Below are positions 1 through 5,081 of a DNA stretch of 5,081 nt, one piece after another. Location: positions 1-5,081 of the forward strand of contig JBCCRH010000423.1 of assembly GCA_039208045.1 (NCBI GenBank), in the 5' to 3' direction. The notes beneath the pieces are model-generated. The model searched no databases and had not been told where the DNA came from. It worked only from the letters and a program-made list of their open reading frames with translations. Numbering within the stretch: position 1 is the stretch's first letter; every line of letters starts with the position of its first letter. The translations under genes and the position numbers were made by a program. Source of the DNA: JBCCRH01 sp039208045 (GTDB lineage Bacteria > Bacteroidota > Bacteroidia > Chitinophagales > Saprospiraceae).

Positions 1-603
1 CCGATACCATACCACATCTCCGTGATCCTGCAAAGAAATGTGCCCCTTCTTAGCCTTGCCAAAGCCCGGCATCTCCTTAAATTTGCTATTGGCAATCATT
101 TTAAACCAGGCATCATCCCACATGGTAGTGCTCACCACCATCCGGCCATTTAGCCAATGCTCTAGCTTGCCATTATTAGACACAATACGCACCTTATTCC
201 ACTCTCCGGCCGGATTCACCGTCACGTACTTGCATTCGATCAGATCGTATAAATCGCCTGCCCTGTGGGTTACAATAGAAGCATCAGGGTGACAGGTATT
301 GTCGAGCACCTGCATTTCTGGCCCTGTTTGCCAAACAAAGTCGTACTCCTTTGATTCTACGACATTGTAAATAATACCACTATTGCCGCAAGGCGAAATC
401 TTCCATTCGAGTTTCAGCTCAAAATTGTCGTACTGCCCATCGGTAATAATATCACCACCATCTGCTGCTTGCCAGCCGCCGTCAGCGCGTGGCTTAGCAT
501 CTAGTTTGATAGCCCCATCTTCTATAATCCAGGAAGAACCGATCGTTTGCTTTTTGAAATTGCGCCAGCCATTGAGGCTTTGACCGTCAAACAGGAGTTG
601 CCA
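1..603 (-). other. DUF1080 / 3-keto-disaccharide hydrolase domain (residues about 1016 to edge)
   Basis: The domain opens with L-L-F-D-G-Q-S-L-N-G-W (1018-1028), the usual first motif. It continues with K-I-S-P-C-G-N-S-G-I-I-Y-N (1083-1095), T-G-P-E-M-Q-V-L-D (1108-1116), N-T-C-H-P-D, E-W-N-K-V-R-I-V and H-W-L-N-G-R, and ends with G-H-I-S-L-Q-D-H-G-D-V-V-W-Y-R at the window edge. The fold is a concanavalin-like jelly roll. Family members are now described as cleaving 3-keto-glycosides. Members usually stop about five to ten residues after this point, so the stop codon should lie just left of the window. Cys1087, Cys1119 and Cys1139 could form a disulfide outside the cytoplasm. Confidence 0.9.
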
Positions 604-3600
604 GCCTGCTGCTTTTTCGGCTTCGGTAAGCGTATTATTGGTGTATGTTTCAACAGATTGTGTGCGTTTTCCAGGTCGGTTAGTAGGAATATTATTCATG
701 GTATACCACACTTCAGTTGACCATAGTTCTTGATTATTGGCACTCGTCCAATCAAATGGTAGGTGGATATAGATGACGTGTTGCTGCTTCATACCATCTA
801 ACTCCAGAAAGACCTTTTTGCGATCAGCAGAAAGATTGGCTGATTTTACATTGAGTTTTTGTAAGTTCATCTTTGGGCCACCGTAATTTTTAGTTGGCAA
901 GTAGTACCACTGCTGCACATCGTAATCCGAAGGATTCCAGCCTAGTCCTTCAGCTAATGGCTGGGTAAATTCGATTTCTACCCCATCTGACATGGCACGT
1001 ACAGCTAACATCTCAAAGGTGGGCTTTTCGTTGTATTTCAAGCGTTGCAAGCCATACCACAACTTGCCGTTTTGTCGCCAGTTACCAGTGGAGCCGATGC
1101 CTCCAACATACAGCGCTCCATCGGGGCCCCACACCAAGCGATTTACCCCGGCTTCCAGGCCTTGAATAAAGCGGAACAAGGCTCCCTGATAAGCTCCATT
1201 CACCTTCTCTACAAATACCCGCTTCACTCCACCGTGGGTGACTTCTCCGTGTATCATTTGCCCCTTGTAAGGGCCATCCTCCAAGAAAGAAGGCGTAGAG
1301 GGGGAGTTCCCGATCTCGTCCTGTGGCAACCAGACTACGGGTTGTTTCTCCGGCAAGTTAGCCACGCGCGCAGAATCTACTGCTCTAGAGCCAAAATATG
1401 CCCCTTTGGTGACGTGCACAATCTTACTAGAAGGCAACCAATCTCCTTGATTATCCGCAATAAAGATTTCGCCGTCTGCGCCGATGCCAACACCGTTTGG
1501 TGTACGTAAGCCTTCTGCAATGATTTCATAGCTACCATCTTCTTTGGAGATACGAATCGCTTTACCGCGATCTGGAATCTGCGGATTGGCACTAGCCCCC
1601 CCTGGCATAATTGCGATCGCTAGTGCTGCATAGAAGTAGCCCTCCTTGTAGGCCAAGCCAAATGAAAACTCATGGAAGTTGGCCGATACCTGCCAGGCGT
1701 TACACAGCGTTTTATATTCATCAATCATCTCATCGCCATCATGGTCAATGAGATGTGTTAACTCTTGCTTTTGTAAAACATATATTTCATCGTCTACTAC
1801 TTTTAAACCTAGCGGTTCAGCAAGTCCCCTTGCAATTTTCTTCACCGTAATTTTTTCGGGATCGCCACCATTCACACCATCCAATAGATATACCCCACCT
1901 TCTGAATCCCAAGTACTTACTACCATACGGCCATCAGAAAGGAAGTCCATGCCACCTACTTTGGGTAAAAATGCCTCGGGGCGTGCTTGGGTGAGGTCGT
2001 AGCTGGGGTGTACTTCTTGCAGCGGGTACTGATCGCCAGGGATGACGCGCGCGTTGACCATGGGGGGGGCTTTGGCGTCATCTGGTGCTTTGACGGTTCG
2101 GAGGTGTGCAAAGGCAGTGGAAGGCATGATTTCGAAGGTCTCATCATCAAATGATTTCCACTGAAGAGAGATGAATTTGCCGCCAAGGCCTTGGAAAAAC
2201 TCAAGGCGGAAGGGGTGGAAACCTGCCTTAAGGGCCACCTCTCCGTCCATTGCTGAGGTGCCATGATAACCATCGTGATTGACTACTTCTACATCGCCAA
2301 TAAACAAGCGGGAACCATCATCGCTGATTAAGCGAAATACATAGTTATTATCTTTTGAAATACGAATCAATCCCTCATAAACCATTGCAAAATCCGCTTC
2401 TAGATCTTTGAATTCCCCCGTTTCCACATGTATGTTTGGTACAAAACCTTCGTATAATGCTTTCTTTGAGTCGTCAATTTCGGTGACTGAACTCACCTTT
2501 TGCTTGAACACCCGCAAAAATGGCCCTGGCAGAATATCATCCTGGCTGATATTCGGGTCATTTGCTAACAGTTCTAGGTTCTTCTTTTTTTCTTCTTCAT
2601 CAAAGGGTTGTAGCGCTTCTTCATCTTTATCCAAATCCATGATATAACGCACCATGGAGCGGATGTCTTCCTCCGCTACTTCAGGGTGGGCATTCATCAC
2701 GGCTTCCCCCCAAACGCCGGAGCCTCCTTTTTGTACTTTTTTGACCAGCATCGCCACATTATCCTTTGTATTACGATACTTCTTGGCAATATCTACATAG
2801 GCAGGGCCTATGGTTTGCACATAGGTATTGTGGCAGGTTTTGCAGTCATTGCGGGCAATCAAGCGATACCCTAAAGGGCGAATACTCTCTTTTTCTGCGC
2901 CAACCACTTTATTGGCATTTTCCACCATCGGCTGTTTCACAAAAGTGACTTGCAAAGCGGTACGCGCATTTGAGTTCAGCGCGAGCGTTGCATCCACCTC
3001 CATAGTGGCTTTATCCTCTACAGTAAACTCTTTCTCCTCATTAATCGTCAGCTCTCCATCTGTCTGAATACTGCTGAGTAGTGCAATAGAATTTACATTA
3101 AAGTCGAAGCTCAAGGTTGCATCGCTCGGCAAGTTTTCCGTAGTAAAGGTTCGGTGAAATACCGTTAGTCCACTTTCATTCTTGGAGTACTCTGGTTGCT
3201 CCCGTACTACTATTTTAGTACCATCCTTTAGCGTCAGCTCATAATTGATCTGCACTTGATCGCCTTCAAAACGATGCCCTCTGAATTGTACGCTGGGCTT
3301 TTCTGCTTTTCCATCTCTAGTAAGTGTCCAGGGCTGCGCATGTTGGTTTTCAAAATAGGCATCCCCCAACGAGCTAGGCTGCGGCCCATGCACCGTAGTA
3401 TAAACGGCACCATCAAAATTGACGCCACCCTTCCATACTTTGTACAGCGCACCAGTTTGGGCGCTGTACGCCACCCAAAGGTTATCATGTAGTGCTAGGG
3501 TGAGCATGCGGGCCTGGGCGTCGAGCACAGAGCGAAATACCCAGGGATCATGTGCACGTATGGTGGTAGAGACCGACTCGTTTTTGCAAGCTCCAAGAGC

Positions 3601-3648
3601 AAAGAGGAAACTAATGCAGCCTATGAAGGTAGAAATGCGAATGTTCAT
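1..3648 (-). CDS. Multidomain surface lipoprotein: cytochrome c, PA14, sorbosone-dehydrogenase-like propeller, DUF1080 (3' end off window)
   Basis: I translated this frame line by line and found no stop in 1216 codons. The ATG is fixed because an in-frame TAA (3649-3651) directly precedes it. The order is: lipoprotein signal (1-21), N-terminal beta domain (about 30-245), monohaem cytochrome c (about 253-340), PA14 (about 374-515), beta-propeller (about 549-880), beta-sandwich linker (about 877-990) and DUF1080 (about 1016 to the edge). The product should be lipid-anchored outside the cytoplasm. The inferred role is oxidation of a sugar or glycoside, with electrons passed to haem c and the product handled by DUF1080, now regarded as a 3-keto-disaccharide hydrolase family. 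Substrate and acceptor cannot be read from the sequence. No Shine-Dalgarno precedes the start, as is usual in Bacteroidota. The last visible residues match the DUF1080 terminus, so few codons are missing. Domain calls are strong; the combined activity is inference. Confidence 0.93.
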   Translation of the reverse strand, partial: MNIRISTFIGCISFLFALGACKNESVSTTIRAHDPWVFRSVLDAQARMLTLALHDNLWVAYSAQTGALYKVWKGGVNFDGAVYTTVHGPQPSSLGDAYFENQHAQPWTLTRDGKAEKPSVQFRGHRFEGDQVQINYELTLKDGTKIVVREQPEYSKNESGLTVFHRTFTTENLPSDATLSFDFNVNSIALLSSIQTDGELTINEEKEFTVEDKATMEVDATLALNSNARTALQVTFVKQPMVENANKVVGAEKESIRPLGYRLIARNDCKTCHNTYVQTIGPAYVDIAKKYRNTKDNVAMLVKKVQKGGSGVWGEAVMNAHPEVAEEDIRSMVRYIMDLDKDEEALQPFDEEEKKKNLELLANDPNISQDDILPGPFLRVFKQKVSSVTEIDDSKKALYEGFVPNIHVETGEFKDLEADFAMVYEGLIRISKDNNYVFRLISDDGSRLFIGDVEVVNHDGYHGTSAMDGEVALKAGFHPFRLEFFQGLGGKFISLQWKSFDDETFEIMPSTAFAHLRTVKAPDDAKAPPMVNARVIPGDQYPLQEVHPSYDLTQARPEAFLPKVGGMDFLSDGRMVVSTWDSEGGVYLLDGVNGGDPEKITVKKIARGLAEPLGLKVVDDEIYVLQKQELTHLIDHDGDEMIDEYKTLCNAWQVSANFHEFSFGLAYKEGYFYAALAIAIMPGGASANPQIPDRGKAIRISKEDGSYEIIAEGLRTPNGVGIGADGEIFIADNQGDWLPSSKIVHVTKGAYFGSRAVDSARVANLPEKQPVVWLPQDEIGNSPSTPSFLEDGPYKGQMIHGEVTHGGVKRVFVEKVNGAYQGALFRFIQGLEAGVNRLVWGPDGALYVGGIGSTGNWRQNGKLWYGLQRLKYNEKPTFEMLAVRAMSDGVEIEFTQPLAEGLGWNPSDYDVQQWYYLPTKNYGGPKMNLQKLNVKSANLSADRKKVFLELDGMKQQHVIYIHLPFDWTSANNQELWSTEVWYTMNNIPTNRPGKRTQSVETYTNNTLTEAEKAAGWQLLFDGQSLNGWRNFKKQTIGSSWIIEDGAIKLDAKPRADGGWQAADGGDIITDGQYDNFELKLEWKISPCGNSGIIYNVVESKEYDFVWQTGPEMQVLDNTCHPDASIVTHRAGDLYDLIECKYVTVNPAGEWNKVRIVSNNGKLEHWLNGRMVVSTTMWDDAWFKMIANSKFKEMPGFGKAKKGHISLQDHGDVVWYR
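679..1020 (-). other. Beta-sandwich linker between propeller and DUF1080 (residues about 877-990)
   Basis: This part contains V-E-I-E-F-T-Q-P-L, then Q-Q-W-Y-Y-L-P-T-K-N-Y-G-G-P-K and K-V-F-L-E-L-D-G-M-K, ending near V-I-Y-I-H-L. Regular beta strands with a strongly hydrophobic alternation suggest an Ig- or fibronectin-like sandwich. Similar blocks occur right after propellers in related large proteins. I assign no activity to it. Confidence 0.5.
1009..2004 (-). other. Sorbosone-dehydrogenase-like beta-propeller (residues about 549-880)
   Basis: Blade-like repeats are visible: G-G-M-D-F-L-S-D-G-R-M-V-V-S-T-W (565-580), N-F-H659-E-F-S-F-G-L-A-Y, R-T-P-N-G-V-G-I-G-A-D-G-E-I-F-I-A-D-N (715-733) and L-V-W-G-P-D-G-A-L-Y-V-G-G (838-850). 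This is the pattern of the glucose/sorbosone dehydrogenase family and the related Planctomycete-type membrane-bound dehydrogenase domain. A calcium-loop-like motif D635-H-D637-G-D639-x-x-x-D643-E sits between blades. Relatives of the family use PQQ to oxidise sugars. Whether PQQ is bound here cannot be told from the sequence, although His659 is a candidate active-site residue. Confidence 0.78.
2104..2529 (-). other. PA14-type carbohydrate-binding domain (residues about 374-515)
   Basis: The segment L-P-G-P-F-L-R-V-F opens the domain. Its core shows Y-V-F-R-L-I-S-D443-D444-G445-S-R-L-F-I-G-D, followed by N-H-D-G-Y-H-G and a late strand containing H-P-F-R-L-E-F-F-Q-G-L-G-G. The D-D-G-S-R-L-x-I core with a downstream N-x-D-G is the PA14 signature. 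In fungal adhesins and many glycosidases these Asp residues bind calcium and sugars. Here it probably holds a glycan near the oxidising propeller; the ligand is unknown. Confidence 0.85.
2629..2892 (-). other. Monohaem cytochrome c domain (residues about 253-340)
   Basis: The haem-attachment motif C269-K-T-C272-H273 lies at 2830-2844. It is followed by G-P-A-Y (residues 281-284), a helix with D-I-A-K-K-Y, then K-G-G-S-G-V-W-G and the distal ligand candidate Met318 in V-M-N-A-H-P, which corresponds to the usual M-P-x-H motif. The closing helix is E-E-D-I-R-S-M-V-R-Y-I. Both axial ligands of a class I cytochrome c can therefore be assigned. The domain should pass electrons from the dehydrogenase-like propeller to an unknown acceptor. 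Attachment of haem requires a cytochrome c maturation system elsewhere in the genome. Confidence 0.93.
2914..3561 (-). other. N-terminal beta domain of the lipoprotein (residues about 30-245)
   Basis: This segment carries W-V-F-R-S-V-L-D, then A-L-Y-K-V-W-K-G-G-V (67-76), F-D-G-A-V-Y (78-83) and H-G-P-Q-P (87-91), followed by alternating hydrophobic and charged residues typical of beta-sandwich folds. I have seen this block ahead of cytochrome c domains in other large Bacteroidota and Planctomycete dehydrogenase-like proteins, but I know no assigned function. It could be a binding or docking module. Boundaries are approximate. Confidence 0.5.
3442..3469. repeat. Inverted repeat inside the lipoprotein gene
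   Basis: GTACAGCGC (3442-3450) and its exact reverse complement GCGCTGTAC (3461-3469) are separated by 10 bases. In the mRNA this could form a 9-base-pair hairpin about 180-207 bases after the start codon. It may simply reflect the codons for A-Y-S-A and G-A-L-Y. Confidence 0.4.
3586..3648 (-). other. Lipoprotein signal peptide (residues 1-21)
   Basis: The protein begins with M-N-I-R, followed by a hydrophobic stretch (I-S-T-F-I-G-C-I-S-F-L-F) and the lipobox L18-G19-A20-C21. Cys21 would be lipidated after cleavage by signal peptidase II. The next residues are K-N-E-S. The mature lipoprotein would be anchored in a membrane and probably exposed at the cell surface or in the periplasm, in keeping with the haem c and sugar-active domains that follow. 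The sequence alone does not decide which membrane face carries it. Confidence 0.88.
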
Positions 3649-3702
3649 TTATAGTATAGCAGTTTGATGAAAGTGCAATCAGGTTATCGATACAATAAGG
3701 AC

Positions 3703-3723
3703 AAGGTGTACAATGTACACTTT
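3703..3723. promoter_or_regulatory. Candidate operator palindrome upstream of the lipoprotein gene
   Basis: The core is GTGTACA-A-TGTACAC (3706-3720), an exact 7-base inverted repeat around a single central base. The arms extend to 10 bases, AAGGTGTACA (3703-3712) and TGTACACTTT (3714-3723), with one imperfect pair. A one-base loop cannot form a stable terminator hairpin, so binding by a dimeric regulator is the more natural reading. It lies 55-75 bases upstream of the ATG at 3648, a suitable place for an operator or activator site. The regulator is unknown. Confidence 0.4.
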
Positions 3724-3818
3724 GTAGATTGCTAAAGTAAAAAAATTGTTTTTCTTTTTGAATAAAGAAGGAAATCGAAATAAAATTTGCTGGATTAACA
3801 GTCAACGGATAAGTTACG

Positions 3819-3852
3819 CCTCCTAGCCAAGGGGATTCTGTACTATAGGAGG
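3819..3852. repeat. GC-rich inverted repeat CCTCCTA / TAGGAGG
   Basis: CCTCCTA (3819-3825) is the exact reverse complement of TAGGAGG (3846-3852), with 20 bases between them. It lies 26-59 bases downstream of the TOPRIM-like stop codon. It could form a structure at the end of the cassette transcript, but no T-run follows on the minus strand, so I do not call it a terminator. Confidence 0.3.
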
Positions 3853-3870
3853 AGAAAAATGCAGGCGACA

Positions 3871-3889
3871 CCTAGTATCAATCACTAGG
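3871..3889 (-). terminator. Weak hairpin at the stop codon of the TOPRIM-like gene
   Basis: CCTAGT (3871-3876) and ACTAGG (3884-3889) are exact reverse complements around a 7-base loop that contains the TGA stop (3878-3880). A run of five T follows about 12 bases later on the minus strand. The stem is short and the T-run is not adjacent, so this is at most a weak terminator or mRNA-end stabiliser, and it may be chance. Confidence 0.2.
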
Positions 3890-4519
3890 CTGGTTAAAGG
3901 TATTTTTGAGCTCTTGAATCTGATGAGCTAAAATTTGGAAAGCTTCTAAAGATTCAAGTTTGGAATAGTTATCGATTATTTCAGCAAGCCGATGAATTGC
4001 TCTTCTTGGTCTGAAGCTTTTAATTCTTCGTTTATTTAGTCCAGAAGCTGTCTTTAAGATAGTAATTAAGGATTCCTTTGGATCAGGCAATTGTTCCAGA
4101 GTACCTAATGTAGGTAAGTTCAAGGCCAGTCTGGAATTCGGATTACCGGCAGCAGTCTTGATAGCCTGCTCATCAAATAAAAACCATGCCTCACTCATTT
4201 TCTTGGGCAACACTTTCACGTGCAAGGGTACATCACAGTTGGCCTTTGCCAATGCATTTACTATTTCTGTCATTCGAGATTCAAAAGTCTCTTTTTCGAT
4301 ATCTCGATGGATGAATAAGATGTCACATGGGAATAATTCAACTGCTTTGCATATTCTCTCCGGGAGTGTTTCATTTCCTGTGGAAATGGGCCTTAGGTCA
4401 GCAAAATTTATAGTCGTAGCATAATTTGGAAACTCTTGCGTAAGCAGCCATTTAATAGGGTATTGTAAGATTATATCTGAGCTCCCGTCCGCTAGTAACG
4501 TACAGCTTATCCTATTCAT
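3878..4519 (-). CDS. TOPRIM-like / DUF4276-like partner protein of the upstream ATPase
   Basis: This 213-residue cytoplasmic protein has no signal peptide or membrane segment. Its start shows L8-L-A-D11-G12-S-S-D15, which resembles the first acidic TOPRIM motif (strand, E-G-x-x-D/E) with Asp in place of Glu. A strand ends in I-L-F-I-H71-R72-D73-I-E75, the position of the second acidic motif. Further conserved-looking blocks are M108-S-E-A-W-F-L-F-D116, A-A-G-N-P-N (123-128), D146-P-K-E and R172-R-A-I-H-R-L-A-E-I-I. Such features occur in DUF4276-type proteins encoded next to ABC/AAA ATPases, where a nuclease or nucleic-acid-processing role is suspected. The ATG (4517-4519) lies inside the end of the ATPase gene, overlapping by 8 bases; an adjacent TTG at 4520-4522 is a less likely start. 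No Shine-Dalgarno is visible, so translational coupling is likely. The gene call is firm; the fold is probable and the function is inferred. Confidence 0.88.
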   Translation of the reverse strand: MNRISCTLLADGSSDIILQYPIKWLLTQEFPNYATTINFADLRPISTGNETLPERICKAVELFPCDILFIHRDIEKETFESRMTEIVNALAKANCDVPLHVKVLPKKMSEAWFLFDEQAIKTAAGNPNSRLALNLPTLGTLEQLPDPKESLITILKTASGLNKRRIKSFRPRRAIHRLAEIIDNYSKLESLEAFQILAHQIQELKNTFNQPSD

Positions 4520-5081
4520 CAAATAATGATTTCTGTTGTAAAATCTTAAGGTCTTCCCTTTCTTTTATTTTCACTTCTTTGTTTGGTCTTTCTATTAACC
4601 AGGCGGTAGTAGAATCATTGGGATTAAGATAGGAGAGAAGTTTCCCTTTTTTGATAGCTGCGGACTGTCCCTTGTCTGTTCTCCATGTACCGCTTAGGGC
4701 TTTAAAAGAAGTTGCTTTAAATCGAATTCCTTTATCAAGAAATTCTTCAAGTTCTACGTAGATAAGCGAATGATCTGGCACTTCCATTACCACTCTAGGT
4801 GAATGCGTATTAATAATTACTTGTCTTAGAGGGTTCAGCTCCATATTATCATCAGAAGCATCTACAGGAATACTTTTGAGTAAATCTAGTATTGCTGCTA
4901 TGCGTTCAGGATGAATCCCATTTTCTGGTTCCTCAAGACATATTAAGCCGGTTTCTGTATAATCTAAATCTAGCACCGCCAATGCTAAGAATCTTAGGGT
5001 ACCATCAGAGAGGGATCTTGCCGGTAGCTTAGTTTTATCCTTACCGACTACTTGCACACTTAGTAGTTGTCTCTTTTCGTC
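4512..5081 (-). CDS. AAA/ABC-type ATPase, C-terminal part (5' end off window)
   Basis: The frame is open to the right edge and gives 189 residues, ending L-F-D-E before TAG (4512-4514). An ABC-signature-like S-L-S-D-G-T-L-R-F lies near 4989-5015, Walker B with the catalytic Glu in I-C-L-E-E-P-E-N-G-I-H-P near 4908-4943, and the switch His in I-I-N-T-H-S-P near 4797-4817. This arrangement is typical of the AAA_15/AAA_21 ATPases related to OLD, RloA, AbiLi and AriA. Walker A and any coiled-coil insertion would lie outside the window; the family is commonly 350-450 residues long. A GTG at 5055-5057 is not the start, because the reading frame and homology continue upstream. The tail (T-W-R-T-D-K, then K-G-K-L-L-S-Y-L-N-P) is likely specific to this subgroup. 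The 8-base overlap with the TOPRIM-like gene suggests that the two products form a complex. Confidence 0.9.
   Translation of the reverse strand, partial: DEKRQLLSVQVVGKDKTKLPARSLSDGTLRFLALAVLDLDYTETGLICLEEPENGIHPERIAAILDLLKSIPVDASDDNMELNPLRQVIINTHSPRVVMEVPDHSLIYVELEEFLDKGIRFKATSFKALSGTWRTDKGQSAAIKKGKLLSYLNPNDSTTAWLIERPNKEVKIKEREDLKILQQKSLFDE

Larger units (their letters stand above)
3649..3877. other. AT-rich intergenic spacer, no credible gene
   Basis: This 229-base gap separates the TOPRIM-like gene from the lipoprotein gene. The stretch 3721-3780 has only 13 G or C in 60 bases. It should hold the lipoprotein promoter. The best partial match to the Bacteroidota -7 element TAnnTTTG on the minus strand is at 3732-3739 (one mismatch), but I find no TTG at the expected -33 distance, so I do not call a promoter. 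The palindrome and inverted repeats are listed separately. No tRNA fold and no poly-T terminator are evident. Confidence 0.7.

Noticed and set aside
1045..1509. Plus-strand open frame of 154 codons
   Set aside because: It is antisense to the propeller region, whose minus-strand frame has clear domain motifs. The plus-strand translation shows no family features.
1956..2273. Minus-strand open frame of 105 codons overlapping the lipoprotein gene in another frame
   Set aside because: The main frame reads continuously through with PA14 and propeller motifs, so this is a shadow rather than evidence of a frameshift.
3792..3803. Twelve bases that on the minus strand match the anticodon-loop region of tRNA-Asn (GACTGTTAATCC), as in a possible integration-site remnant
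   Set aside because: No acceptor, D or T arm can be fitted at proper spacing, no second copy is in the window, and a 12-base match to some tRNA is not remarkable.
3611..3871. Minus-strand open frame of 86 codons across the intergenic spacer
   Set aside because: It begins at a GTG, overlaps the start of the lipoprotein gene in another frame, has low-complexity AT-driven composition and shows no recognisable motif.
3848..3888. Plus-strand GGAGGAG followed by ATG (3859-3861), a textbook-looking ribosome site
   Set aside because: The frame has only nine codons before a stop inside the opposing gene, and Bacteroidota rarely depend on such sites. The GGAGG is also part of an inverted repeat.
3683..3976. 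Direct repeat GTTATCGAT at 3683-3691 and 3968-3976
   Set aside because: Many 9-base repeats are expected by chance in 5 kb. One copy lies inside the TOPRIM-like gene and there is no element between the copies.
4158..4424. Plus-strand open frame of 88 codons
   Set aside because: It is antisense to the TOPRIM-like gene, which has coherent motifs and a coupled start. The plus-strand product is unlike any protein I recognise.

Overview
The window looks like a chromosomal piece from a free-living or particle-associated member of the Bacteroidota (a Cytophagia- or Saprospiria-like lineage is my inference). The reasons are the very large outer-surface lipoprotein that fuses haem c, PA14, a beta-propeller and DUF1080, an architecture I associate mainly with that phylum and Planctomycetes, and start codons without Shine-Dalgarno sequences behind A/T-rich leaders. 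Every supportable gene lies on the minus strand, so the transcription order runs from the right edge to the left edge.

Right part (about 3878-5081): a two-gene cassette. The first gene is the C-terminal part of an ABC/AAA-type ATPase whose N-terminus and Walker A lie beyond the right edge. The second is a complete 213-residue protein with TOPRIM-like acidic motifs, resembling DUF4276/OLD-nuclease partners. The two overlap by 8 bases, which points to translational coupling and joint function. Pairing an ATPase with a TOPRIM-like protein recalls the known anti-phage systems PARIS, AbiL and the OLD/Gabija group, so a defence role is a reasonable but unproven inference. I see no exact match to a named system.

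Middle (3649-3877): a 229-base AT-rich spacer without a credible gene. It holds a near-perfect palindrome about 55-75 bases upstream of the next start codon, which is a candidate operator, and two weak inverted repeats near the end of the cassette.

Left part (1-3648): one uninterrupted reading frame of 1216 codons, open at the left edge. It encodes a surface lipoprotein with, in order, a lipoprotein signal, an N-terminal beta domain, a monohaem cytochrome c domain (CKTCH), PA14, a sorbosone-dehydrogenase-like beta-propeller, a beta-sandwich linker and a C-terminal DUF1080/3-keto-disaccharide hydrolase domain. The stop codon is probably only a few codons past the edge, because the visible sequence reaches the end motif of DUF1080. 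A plausible reading is a self-contained oxidative sugar-processing machine outside the cytoplasm: sugar binding, oxidation, electron transfer, and hydrolysis of the oxidised glycoside. The cassette and the lipoprotein have no obvious functional link.
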